6,148 nt of DNA from Lysobacteraceae bacterium (GCA_020201295.1 JAIVHA010000180.1:1-6148), one strand, 5' to 3'; positions 1 through 6,148 are shown, counted from the first letter of the stretch. Notes: a model not told the origin generated them from the letters alone. Numbers and translations are program-made.

Positions 1-639
1 CTCATGGCAGCAAGCCTGTTCAGCATCCAGGTGTCGGCAGCAACCATGTCCTATTACATGGATCAATCCGATACGCTCGCAGATGATCTGAACTATCTGA
101 AGGTGACCCTGGCCGACAGCACCACTACGGCAGACGCACTGGATATTACCGTCGAGACGCTCGAGGCACTGAACAATTTTCCCGGGGTAAACTTCGGCAT
201 CCAGGAGTTTGCGTTCAATGCTAATCCTGCTGTCCTGGTATCCGAGAACGGGAACGGGTTCGATATCGCAACCCAGACCATGAGCCTGACCAACCTTGCC
301 AATGGATGGGCACTGGACATGAACACAAATATGAGTGAATTCGGCAAGTTTGATATACGACTTTCCGGTACCGGCAGCACGCGCATGGACCCGCTCACCT
401 TCACCCTGAGTGGCGTGAGCCATGACACGGTCGATGCATACTTCGCGGCGCACGTTAATGGTTTCTCGATAGACGGAGAAGCCAGTGCCTTCTTCGCTGG
501 CGGCACCCTCGTGAACGGCGGCGAACCAGGTGGCGGCCCCATTTCCGCGGTTCCGGTGCCGGCAGCCGCATGGCTGCTCGGGAGCGGTTTGATCGGCATG
601 GTGGGGATGGCACGACGCAGAACCACCGTCGCATCCTGA
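1..639 (+). CDS. Exosortase-sorted (VPVPA/PEP-CTERM-type) secreted protein, 5' end cut by window
   Basis: The reading frame is open from the first base. The first ATG (base 4) gives 211 residues, but its start (MAASLFSIQVSA) has no basic residues and looks like the second half of a signal peptide, so the true start is probably upstream of the window. Signal-peptide cleavage is likely after VSA (residue 12), giving a mature protein that begins near ATMSYYMDQSD. The middle is acidic and rich in Asn, Thr, Gly and Asp, without a recognisable enzyme motif. The C-terminus is a textbook exosortase tripartite signal: VPVPA at residues 183-187, a hydrophobic segment AAWLLGSGLIGMVGMA, then RRR at 204-206. 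By family knowledge such proteins are exported by Sec, cut and processed by an exosortase in the inner membrane, and often linked to extracellular polysaccharide or biofilm. The specific role is unknown. The sorting call is firm; the start and function are not. Confidence 0.85.
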   Translation, partial: LMAASLFSIQVSAATMSYYMDQSDTLADDLNYLKVTLADSTTTADALDITVETLEALNNFPGVNFGIQEFAFNANPAVLVSENGNGFDIATQTMSLTNLANGWALDMNTNMSEFGKFDIRLSGTGSTRMDPLTFTLSGVSHDTVDAYFAAHVNGFSIDGEASAFFAGGTLVNGGEPGGGPISAVPVPAAAWLLGSGLIGMVGMARRRTTVAS

Positions 640-676
640 TCGCGAAGTCTTCCGCTCCAAATCGCGTAGAGCGCCG

Positions 677-709
677 GCACCTCCTCATTACATGAGGAGG
701 TGCTTTATT
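677..709 (+). terminator. Rho-independent terminator of the exosortase-sorted protein gene
   Basis: A perfect 12-bp stem (677-688 GCACCTCCTCAT paired with 692-703 ATGAGGAGGTGC) closes a 3-base TAC loop. It is followed directly by TTTATT at 704-709. It lies 37 bp after the stop codon at 637-639. The T-rich tract is only on the + strand side, so the site should stop rightward transcription and not act on the convergent operon. Confidence 0.9.
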
Positions 710-732
710 GTGCGTGCCTCAAACGGTACAGG

Positions 733-860
733 CTAGGGAACCTCTGATGTATTCGTCATTGCGAGCGAAGCGTGGCAATCTCGTACCGTAGAATCAATCG
801 GTTGGAGATTGCCGCGTCGCTACGCTCCTCGCAATGACGAATACATCAGAGGTTCCCCAG
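733..860. repeat. MITE-like palindromic repeat element with 30-bp perfect inverted arms
   Basis: Bases 736-765 (beginning GGGAACCTCTGATG and ending CATTGCGAG) are the exact reverse complement of 828-857. With one mismatch the arms extend to 733-765 and 828-860. Further inside, GGCAATCTC (774-782) pairs with GAGATTGCC (805-813), so either strand could fold into a long interrupted hairpin with a central loop near 783-804. The inner part (TGGAGATTGCC, then GTCGCTACGCTCCTCGCAATGACG split over the right arm) resembles, from memory, a repeat family common in intergenic DNA of many bacteria. There is no transposase or credible ORF inside, which fits a non-autonomous miniature element. I see no clear target-site duplication. 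It sits between two convergent units, 24 bp after the amylosucrase stop, so it may also serve as the operon's transcript end. Confidence 0.85.
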
Positions 861-881
861 ATCGAACATTGCGTGCGGGAA

Positions 882-2837
882 TCAACTCGCTACCGGGCGC
901 GTCAGGATCATGAAGGCGTAGGGTTCCAATTCCAGGGCATGAGTAGCTACTATGGTACGTCCGGCCACCAGGTCCACCACGCTCTTGCGCAAGCCCAACA
1001 GGCGCAGGCGGCGGCCCTCCAGGGTCTGCACATGCTCGGAGAAGTTAGCGAGCACGAGCACGCTGTGATCTCCATTGGTACGAAAATAGCCGAACACATG
1101 ATCGCTTCCGGTGGCAACGATCTCCGTATCACCCCGATCAAAGGCCAGGTTTTGCTGGCGGATGCGAATCAGGCGCAGCAGCCCCTGATAGATCCTGCCC
1201 GGCACCGTTTCCGCATCGCGACGCTGCTCGGCATGCTCCCAGTCGAAGGCCGCACGGTGCAGCCAGCGGGTATCGCCGATCTTGTCGACATCCTGCTCAT
1301 AGGCATAGTCATTGAGTGTGCCGATCTCATCCCCAAGGTAGAGCAGAGGGATACCACCGATGGTGAGGATGACGCCATGCAACAGGTGGATGCGGCGGAT
1401 GGCCAGCTCGATGGACGGTTCATCCCCATCCTCCAGCGCCTGTTCCAGGCCTGCCAGGGAGGCACAACTGCCAGAAATGCGCGCATCACCCGTAACCTTG
1501 TCTTCCTGGAAGGGCACACCGCGAGCAAAGCTGCCTGGAAAACCACCGGTATAGAATTCGGTGAGAAAGCGCCGGTGGGCAGCCGGCTCCAGACCCAGCT
1601 CGGTGACATCGTCATCGGAAAAGGCGAAACCGATATCATCATGGCAACGCACGTAATTCACCCAGGAACAGCCCGCGGGGATACTGAAGCGTTTTTCCAT
1701 GGCGTGCCTGAGGATGCGCACCTTGCGAGTAGCCAGTGAATTCCACAACAAGGCCATGAGCTGCGGATTGTAGGACAGCTGACATTCATCCTCGCTGATG
1801 TATTTTCGCACCTCGTCCGGGTGCACGATGGCCTCGGACTTGAACAGCATGGCTGGGGCAGCGATGCGCACCAGCGCATTGAAGGCTTGCAGCACCACAT
1901 GGGCCTCGGGCAGGTTCTGACTGCTGGTTCCCAGGCGCTTCCAGACAAAGGCCACCGCATCCATACGCAGGATTTCCACTCCCTGGTTGGCGAGGAACAG
2001 CATCTCCTCCAGCATGCGGTTGAACACTGCCGGGTTCTCGTAGTTCAAGTCCCACTGATAATTGTGGAAGCTGGTCCACACCCATTTTTTCAGCCGGTTT
2101 CGATAGGTGAAGGAGCCGGGATGCTCATCGGGAAACACCGGCACCAGGGTGCGCTCGTAGGCATCGGGTTCGGTTCTATCCGGATACATGCGGTAATAGG
2201 ACTGGTACTCCGCATCACCCGCCAAGGCCTGCCGTGCCCAGTCGTGCTCATCGGAGGTATGGTTGAATACAAAATCCATGCACAGTGACAAACCGTGATG
2301 GCGCAACTCAGAAGCCAACTCCGCCAGGTCTTCCATGGTACCGAGCCGCGGGTTCAACTCACGGTAACTGGACACGGCATAGCCACCGTCATTGTCACCC
2401 GCGGGAACCTTGTAGAGGGGCATGAGGTGCAGGTAGTTGACCCCCAGTTCCAGCAGATAGGGAATACGTTCGCGCAGGCCCCGAAGGTCTTCCGCGAAGC
2501 GATTCGCGTAACACATGGCACCAAGCATGCGCTGCGACTGGTGCCAATGGGGATCGGTCTCGCGCAGGGCATCCAGGGCCTTCAATTCCGCAGGCCGCTC
2601 GTGCCAGGCCTCCGTGGCCGATGTCAGGATACTGTCCAGATGATAGAAAAAATCGTACTGGCGGCCATATAACTGATACAGGCAGGTAAACAGCCGCGGG
2701 AAATGCTCGCGCAGGCGCTGCAGGTAACCCTGCCAGGCATCGGCCTCCACCTGCGCGGCAAAGCGCGCCTCCAGGCGCGGCAGCAGCCGCTGCAGGGAAG
2801 CAGCAGCCTGTTTTCGGTACCAGTCGATTTCATTCAT
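882..2837 (-). CDS. ams: Amylosucrase (sucrose:1,4-alpha-glucan glucosyltransferase, GH13)
   Basis: This enzyme uses sucrose to extend alpha-1,4-glucan and releases fructose (EC 2.4.1.4). It should be cytoplasmic: there is no signal peptide. The 651 residues are close to the 636 of the Neisseria polysaccharea enzyme, and the layout matches it: a helical N-terminal domain (about 1-97), a (beta/alpha)8 barrel interrupted by a B domain (about 191-267) and a B' domain (about 402-475), and a C-terminal beta domain from about 570. By alignment from memory, the nucleophile is D293 (ILRMDAVAF), the acid/base is E335 (FKSEAIVHP), and H399-D400-D401 is the third catalytic motif. H193, F257, the D150/R524 pocket pair, and glucan-site R422, F424 and R453 are also kept. 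That favours a polymerase over a plain sucrose hydrolase. The position of Neisseria R226 is V232, and about 8 extra residues lie near 464-478. The start ATG is 14 bp after the mutarotase stop, with no strong ribosome binding site. It is last in the operon. Confidence 0.93.
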   Translation of the reverse strand: MNEIDWYRKQAAASLQRLLPRLEARFAAQVEADAWQGYLQRLREHFPRLFTCLYQLYGRQYDFFYHLDSILTSATEAWHERPAELKALDALRETDPHWHQSQRMLGAMCYANRFAEDLRGLRERIPYLLELGVNYLHLMPLYKVPAGDNDGGYAVSSYRELNPRLGTMEDLAELASELRHHGLSLCMDFVFNHTSDEHDWARQALAGDAEYQSYYRMYPDRTEPDAYERTLVPVFPDEHPGSFTYRNRLKKWVWTSFHNYQWDLNYENPAVFNRMLEEMLFLANQGVEILRMDAVAFVWKRLGTSSQNLPEAHVVLQAFNALVRIAAPAMLFKSEAIVHPDEVRKYISEDECQLSYNPQLMALLWNSLATRKVRILRHAMEKRFSIPAGCSWVNYVRCHDDIGFAFSDDDVTELGLEPAAHRRFLTEFYTGGFPGSFARGVPFQEDKVTGDARISGSCASLAGLEQALEDGDEPSIELAIRRIHLLHGVILTIGGIPLLYLGDEIGTLNDYAYEQDVDKIGDTRWLHRAAFDWEHAEQRRDAETVPGRIYQGLLRLIRIRQQNLAFDRGDTEIVATGSDHVFGYFRTNGDHSVLVLANFSEHVQTLEGRRLRLLGLRKSVVDLVAGRTIVATHALELEPYAFMILTRPVAS

Positions 2838-2851
2838 ACAATAGGGGCGAT

Positions 2852-3763
2852 TCAGAGCGCCTCGACAGAGTAACGCATCCAGAGATGATGTTCACCGCCG
2901 GGGGTGATTTTCACCACATCATCCGCGGCATTGGCACACTCCACGCACAGCATGTGCAGGTAACCATCCGGTCCCAGGTCACCCATTTTCTCCGCCTTCT
3001 CGATCCAGGGATTCCACACGACGGTGGAATGACTGCCGCGCTTATGGATGCGGATGCGGCGCCCCAGACCCGGGTCGTGGATCAGGCAGTCGGCGCCATG
3101 ATCCAGGTAGATGCGATCGGTTTCACCCGTGAAAGCAATCACCCCCTCCTGTCGTTTTCGCTCACCGCCATCCACCTTGTCGATATAGTCCAGATCGTTC
3201 AAGCCCAGCACACTTGCCTGGCGGATATCGCTGATCTGGAAATAGGTGTGCAGGGCCTCGCCAATGCTGACGGGCGTCGATCCATTGTTGCGGGTCACGA
3301 GGTCAAGTTCCAGGGCCGTACCCACACGGATATAGAGCTCAACATCACTGGCATGGGGCCATTGGGTCCGTGTCGCTTCGTTTTGCAGCAGCCGCAGGCC
3401 GATGCTGGTACTGCCATCCTGATTGGCATTGGTCTCGAACACCTCCCAGGGCACGGTGCGTGCAAATCCGTGGGCGGGAAATCCACTCTCCTGCTCATGG
3501 GGGCCGAACCAGGGCCAGCACACGGGCACGCCGCCGCGCACGGACTTGCCCTCGGCAAACTTCGCCTCGGGCGACAGCCAGATCACCGGATCTTCGCCGA
3601 TCGGCGACCACTGCAACAGGTGCGCGCCCTGCAGGGCAATCATGGCGCTCGCCTGCTCGTTGAGAACTTCCACCACCGGCAGTCCACCCGGACCAATCTT
3701 GAAGACAAGGATGCCGGCCAGGCCGAAACGCTTATTGAGGGTGTCCAGATTGTATGGATTCAT
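2852..3763 (-). CDS. D-hexose-6-phosphate mutarotase, YeaD-like (aldose 1-epimerase superfamily)
   Basis: This 303-residue cytoplasmic protein belongs to the glucose-6-phosphate 1-epimerase branch of the galactose-mutarotase-like family. Members speed the interconversion of alpha and beta anomers of hexose-6-phosphates. Visible family motifs are GAHLLQW (46-52), SVRGGVPVCWPWFG (74-87), HGFAR (98-102), GEALHTYF (168-175), VWNPW (249-253) and CVECAN (273-278). The probable catalytic pair is H172 and E275, and R77, H99 and R102 lie where phosphate- and sugar-binding residues are expected. The length is normal for the family. The ATG at 3763 is preceded by a strong AAGGAG. The gene lies between the CoA-binding protein (18 bp) and amylosucrase (14 bp), so its substrate may be glucose-6-phosphate made from stored sucrose or glucan; that is inference. 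It resembles E. coli YeaD, which lies near gapA, another glycolytic gene. Confidence 0.88.
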   Translation of the reverse strand: MNPYNLDTLNKRFGLAGILVFKIGPGGLPVVEVLNEQASAMIALQGAHLLQWSPIGEDPVIWLSPEAKFAEGKSVRGGVPVCWPWFGPHEQESGFPAHGFARTVPWEVFETNANQDGSTSIGLRLLQNEATRTQWPHASDVELYIRVGTALELDLVTRNNGSTPVSIGEALHTYFQISDIRQASVLGLNDLDYIDKVDGGERKRQEGVIAFTGETDRIYLDHGADCLIHDPGLGRRIRIHKRGSHSTVVWNPWIEKAEKMGDLGPDGYLHMLCVECANAADDVVKITPGGEHHLWMRYSVEAL

Positions 3764-3768
3764 ATGCT

Positions 3769-3774
3769 CTCCTT
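3769..3774 (-). promoter_or_regulatory. Shine-Dalgarno site AAGGAG of the mutarotase gene
   Basis: On the - strand, AAGGAG (complement of CTCCTT) lies 5 bases before the ATG at 3763. It falls in the 18-bp gap after the CoA-binding protein gene. It confirms that start and shows the gene can be translated independently within the operon. Confidence 0.8.
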
Positions 3775-3781
3775 GGTAAGG

Positions 3782-4189
3782 CTAGAATTGGCTGGTACGT
3801 AACATGACCAGGGTGCAGCCATGCAGATATTCGATCTGGTGCGCAGCCAGCGCATCTTCCAGCTCCGCCGACTCGCTGCCCGGATTGAAGATCACCCGAG
3901 CCGGATTCAATTTCACGATATCCTGGATCATCGCCTGGCTGCGCGCCGCGCCCACATACAAGGTCAGCGTATGTACCGGTTCGTGGATCATGCGCAGGCT
4001 GGATGTGACAGCCAGGCCCTCGATCCGTTCGAGCTTCGGGTGCACCGGGATCACCTGGTAGCCCAGCTCCGTCAGCAGGCGCTGGGCCTGGTTGGCATAG
4101 CGCGCCGGCTTGTTGCTGGCGCCCAGTACGACCACACGATGCTCGGCCGGAGTAGCGGGAAAATCATGCTTGAAGAGCGCGGTATGCAT
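3782..4189 (-). CDS. CoA-binding domain protein (CoA_binding_2, YccU-like)
   Basis: This is a 135-residue single-domain Rossmann-type protein. The nucleotide-binding loop is VVVLGASNKPARYANQA (about 19-35), followed by GYQVIPVHPK (43-52). A beta-strand and the FNPGSES turn (101-107) come next, and HGCTLVML (124-130) is near the C-terminus, with C125 where family members usually carry a conserved Cys. This is the fold of the CoA-binding domain of succinyl-CoA ligase alpha subunits standing alone. Family members bind CoA or related nucleotides; no enzymatic reaction is established. The start ATG overlaps the pyruvate kinase stop by one base (TGATG), with no Shine-Dalgarno of its own, which points to translational coupling to pyk. 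Its place among carbon-metabolism genes suggests a CoA-linked regulatory or thiol-related role, but this is only inference. Confidence 0.85.
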   Translation of the reverse strand: MHTALFKHDFPATPAEHRVVVLGASNKPARYANQAQRLLTELGYQVIPVHPKLERIEGLAVTSSLRMIHEPVHTLTLYVGAARSQAMIQDIVKLNPARVIFNPGSESAELEDALAAHQIEYLHGCTLVMLRTSQF

Positions 4190-5628
4190 CAGGGCAGGGT
4201 CATGACACGGATGCGATCGGTGCGTCCCGTCTGCTGACCGGAACCGGAAGTGGCGATGATCACATCACCGGAACGCGCATAGCCCAGCTCCTTGGCGCGC
4301 TTGATGCCAAATTCGATCTTGTCGGCATCCACGGGCTCGCCGGGATAGAGCATGGGCAGCACGCCCCAGTTCAGGCACAGGCGCCGTGCCACGCAGGGCG
4401 AGGCGGTAATGGCCAAGATGGGACAGTCGGGCCGATGCTTGGAGACCAGTCGCGAGGTCAGCCCCGATTCCGTGAGACTGAAGATAGCGACGGCCTTCAG
4501 CTGGGCGGCCATGGCCACGGCCGCCTGTCCCACCGCCTCGGTCACCACATCGGAAGGACTGGGCTGCATCTTCTGCAGGTAGCCATACTCCTGCAAGTGG
4601 GTCTCGGCGCGTTCTGCCAGCACCGCCATGGTGTGCACCGCTTCCACCGGGTACTTGCCCACCGCCGTCTCGCCTGACAACATGATCGCCGAGGTGCCGT
4701 CGAGAATGGCATTGGCCACGTCGCTGGCCTCGGCGCGGGTAGGCTTGGGGTTCCATTCCATGGAGGCCAGCATCTGGGTGGCGGTGATGACCGGTTTTCC
4801 CTTCATCACCGTCATGCGGATCATTTTCTTCTGGGTGCCCGGCACGTCGGCCAGCGGCAGTTCCACGCCCAGGTCACCGCGCGCCACCATCAGGCCATCG
4901 GCGGCCTCGATGATCGCCTCCAGGTTGGCGACGCCAGCCTTGTTCTCGATCTTGGCGATAATGGGGATATTGATATTGTGTTCCGCGAGGATGGCGCGCA
5001 TGCCTTCGATATCCGCGGCGTTCTGTACGAAAGAGGCGGCAATGTAGTCCACGTCATGCTCGCATGCGAAACGCATTTCCCGCACCACGTCTTCGCGGCT
5101 CTCGGGATCCACGACGCTCAGGGACAGCTCCGTGTCGGGCAGGTTGACGCTCTTGCTGTTCCCCAGACGGCCGCCATGGATCACGCGACAGTGGATGGCG
5201 TCCTCCTCGACGGCCTCCACCTTCATCTCGATGGCACCGTCATCGATGAGTATGGGAGTACCGGGTTTGACTTCCTGCGCCAGCTTCAGGTAGGACACCG
5301 AGACGCCGTTGGCATCGCCCAGGTGCGGCTTCACATACAGGGTGAAGTGATTTCCCGGCTCCAGCAGCACCGACGGTTCGACCAGCCGGCCCGTGCGGAT
5401 CTCGATACCGCGGGTATCGATCATGATGGCAAGCGGGAGATCCAGCGCCTCCGCCGCGGCGCGCAGATGGCGCACCCGTTCCCCTTGTTCCTCGAAGCTG
5501 CCGTGAGAGAGATTGATACGGGCCACATTCATGCCTGCCAGCAGCATGGCCTCAAGCAGGTCCGGTGTATCACAGGCGGGGCCGATGGTGGCGACGATCT
5601 TGGTCTTGCGTATGGTACCTGATTGCAT
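4189..5628 (-). CDS. pyk: Pyruvate kinase
   Basis: This enzyme converts phosphoenolpyruvate and ADP to pyruvate and ATP, the last step of glycolysis, in the cytoplasm. I start it at the ATG at 5628 (479 residues, normal for the family). AGGAA lies 4 bases upstream, and the protein then begins MQSGTIRKTKIVATIGPA as expected. The ATG at 5688 would add 20 atypical residues. The barrel carries ARINLSHG (R37, N39, H42), the DTRGIEIR strand (71-78), IIAKIENKAG with K226 and E228, MVARGDLGVELP with metal ligand D252, and ITATQML with T284. SGETAVGKYP (318-327) follows, and the C-terminal domain ends in a TSGSGQQTGRTDRI loop. The B domain is at about 79-176. E76 matches the Glu (rabbit muscle E117) typical of K+-dependent enzymes, in contrast with the Lys of E. 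coli PykA. R73 and I75 replace the usual Lys and Pro of DTKGPEIR. It heads the four-gene run. Confidence 0.95.
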   Translation of the reverse strand: MQSGTIRKTKIVATIGPACDTPDLLEAMLLAGMNVARINLSHGSFEEQGERVRHLRAAAEALDLPLAIMIDTRGIEIRTGRLVEPSVLLEPGNHFTLYVKPHLGDANGVSVSYLKLAQEVKPGTPILIDDGAIEMKVEAVEEDAIHCRVIHGGRLGNSKSVNLPDTELSLSVVDPESREDVVREMRFACEHDVDYIAASFVQNAADIEGMRAILAEHNINIPIIAKIENKAGVANLEAIIEAADGLMVARGDLGVELPLADVPGTQKKMIRMTVMKGKPVITATQMLASMEWNPKPTRAEASDVANAILDGTSAIMLSGETAVGKYPVEAVHTMAVLAERAETHLQEYGYLQKMQPSPSDVVTEAVGQAAVAMAAQLKAVAIFSLTESGLTSRLVSKHRPDCPILAITASPCVARRLCLNWGVLPMLYPGEPVDADKIEFGIKRAKELGYARSGDVIIATSGSGQQTGRTDRIRVMTLP

Positions 5629-5748
5629 GATATTCCTGTTCTGGGGCGGGGACACGCAGAATGCGATTCCCGGGAGCATGGGCCTCATTCTACCTCATTC
5701 CCGCACCGGCTACCTTCTGACGAACTGGAGCACGACAACCTGGTTACA
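5629..5748 (-). promoter_or_regulatory. pyk leader and probable operon promoter region
   Basis: These 120 bases between the rlmJ stop and the chosen pyk start are the only gap upstream of the operon large enough for its promoter. A possible -10 box, TAGAAT, reads on the - strand from 5692 to 5687, but no good -35 hexamer sits 16-18 bases before it. GAATGAGG occurs twice on the - strand exactly one 10-base step apart (5700-5693 and 5690-5683), overlapping that box, and could be a binding site. No intrinsic terminator for rlmJ is visible, so read-through from rlmJ is possible. No riboswitch was recognised. Confidence 0.35.
5633..5637 (-). promoter_or_regulatory. Shine-Dalgarno site AGGAA deciding the pyk start
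   Basis: On the - strand, AGGAA (complement of TTCCT) lies 4 bases before the ATG at 5628. With the family-typical N-terminus RKTKIVATIGPA just after, it favours this start over the in-frame ATG 60 bases upstream (5688). That upstream ATG also has a weak purine stretch (GAGGTAGA), so it cannot be excluded. Confidence 0.65.
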
Positions 5749-6148
5749 CTAGCCCACCAGGGTTTCCACCCGGCAGCCTCCCCCGGTACCGGCCAGTTCC
5801 CGGACCAGCCAGGGCAGGCAGGCCTCCATTTCCCCGCGCAGCCCCCAGGGCGGATTCACCACCAGCAGGCCGCTGGCGGTCATGCCATGACCACGCCGGT
5901 CCGAGGCGATGACAAGCTCATAGCGGTCGACACGCGGAATCCCGGTGGCGCGCAGGGCACGTTCCATCGATTCGACCCGCGCCCGCTCCACCACCGGGTA
6001 CCAGAGGGCATACACCCCGGTGGCGAAGCGCTTGTGGGCCTGGTACAGGGTCTCGATCGCCTGGCGGTAATCGTTTTTCAGCTCGAATGGCGGGTCAACA
6101 AGCACCAGACCGCGCCGCTCCATGGGCGGCAGCAGGGCGATGCAGCCC
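5749..6148 (-). CDS. rlmJ: 23S rRNA (adenine-2030 N6)-methyltransferase RlmJ, 5' end cut by window
   Basis: This is the C-terminal part, about 132 residues, of a protein whose E. coli counterpart is about 280. It transfers a methyl group from S-adenosylmethionine to N6 of A2030 in 23S rRNA. The visible part starts with GCIALLPPMERRGLVLVDPPFE. DPPF is the catalytic motif IV (DPPY/F type) of N6-adenine methyltransferases. Then follow KRFATGVYALWYPVV, ELVIASDRRGHGMTASGLLVVNPPW (split here as DRRGHG, MTASG and NPPW blocks) and LPWLVREL, in the order seen in RlmJ. The ATG at 6123 lies inside the protein, because the conserved LLPP...ERRGL block continues through it; the frame stays open to the window edge. 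The stop is TAG at 5749-5751. It is upstream of pyk on the same strand, with a 120-bp gap and no evident functional link. Confidence 0.92.
   Translation of the reverse strand, partial: GCIALLPPMERRGLVLVDPPFELKNDYRQAIETLYQAHKRFATGVYALWYPVVERARVESMERALRATGIPRVDRYELVIASDRRGHGMTASGLLVVNPPWGLRGEMEACLPWLVRELAGTGGGCRVETLVG

Noticed and set aside
733..860. CRISPR repeat or tRNA-like structure within the palindrome
   Set aside because: There is one inverted pair only, no regularly spaced direct repeats, and no tRNA features.
834..1739. Long + strand open frame of about 300 codons, beginning inside the palindromic element
   Set aside because: It lies antisense to the conserved amylosucrase gene, its translation shows no recognisable motif, and it starts within a repeat arm. 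Long antisense frames are expected opposite GC-rich genes.
2885..3802. Long + strand open frame of about 305 codons opposite the mutarotase gene
   Set aside because: The - strand frame has clear family motifs (RGGVPVCWPWFG, EALHTYF, CVECAN) and a strong Shine-Dalgarno; the + strand translation is composition-driven with none.
4978..5622. Long + strand open frame opposite pyruvate kinase
   Set aside because: It is a shadow of the pyk coding frame, with no motif and no supporting start signal.
5629..5688. 20-residue N-terminal extension of pyruvate kinase from the ATG at 5688
   Set aside because: The extension is unlike family N-termini, and AGGAA precedes the downstream ATG at 5628. A weak GAGG before the upstream ATG keeps it as a minor alternative.
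5735..5748. Short inverted repeat ACAACC/GGTTACA just after the rlmJ stop as an rlmJ terminator or operator
   Set aside because: The arms are only 4-5 bp with no T tract, and the sequence does not match the HexR or Cra consensus I know. It is too weak to call.

Overview
This window is ordinary, gene-dense bacterial chromosome, GC-rich, most likely from a gammaproteobacterium. The supporting markers are an RlmJ-type 23S rRNA methyltransferase, an exosortase (PEP-CTERM-like) sorting signal, and amylosucrase, an enzyme found for example in sucrose-accumulating methanotrophs and other halotolerant Proteobacteria. The genus cannot be fixed from the sequence alone.

Layout. At the left edge, on the + strand, is the 3' part of a secreted protein with a C-terminal VPVPA exosortase sorting signal (1-639). 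A clear intrinsic terminator follows (677-709). Next is a MITE-like palindromic element (about 733-860) with perfect 30-bp inverted arms. It fills the gap between convergent transcription units. The rest of the window is on the - strand. Read 5' to 3' it carries the end of rlmJ (5749-6148, cut by the window edge), a 120-bp intergenic region, then a tight four-gene run: pyruvate kinase (4189-5628), a small CoA-binding-domain protein (3782-4189), a D-hexose-6-phosphate mutarotase-like protein (2852-3763) and amylosucrase (882-2837). Junctions within this run are a 1-base stop/start overlap, 18 bp and 14 bp, so it very probably forms one operon. The operon ends 24 bp before the palindromic element.

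How the genes fit together. Amylosucrase splits sucrose, moving glucose onto a growing alpha-1,4-glucan and releasing fructose. The mutarotase would equilibrate anomers of glucose-6-phosphate or a related sugar phosphate. Pyruvate kinase makes ATP and pyruvate at the end of glycolysis. The cluster therefore links sucrose/glucan storage to lower glycolysis. The CoA-binding protein has no assigned job. No sucrose-phosphate synthase, sucrose-phosphatase or fructokinase is in the window.

I found no RNA gene, CRISPR array, complete insertion sequence or convincing new biological system. The most notable points are the palindromic element, the composition of the operon, and altered residues in otherwise well conserved active-site motifs of pyruvate kinase and amylosucrase.
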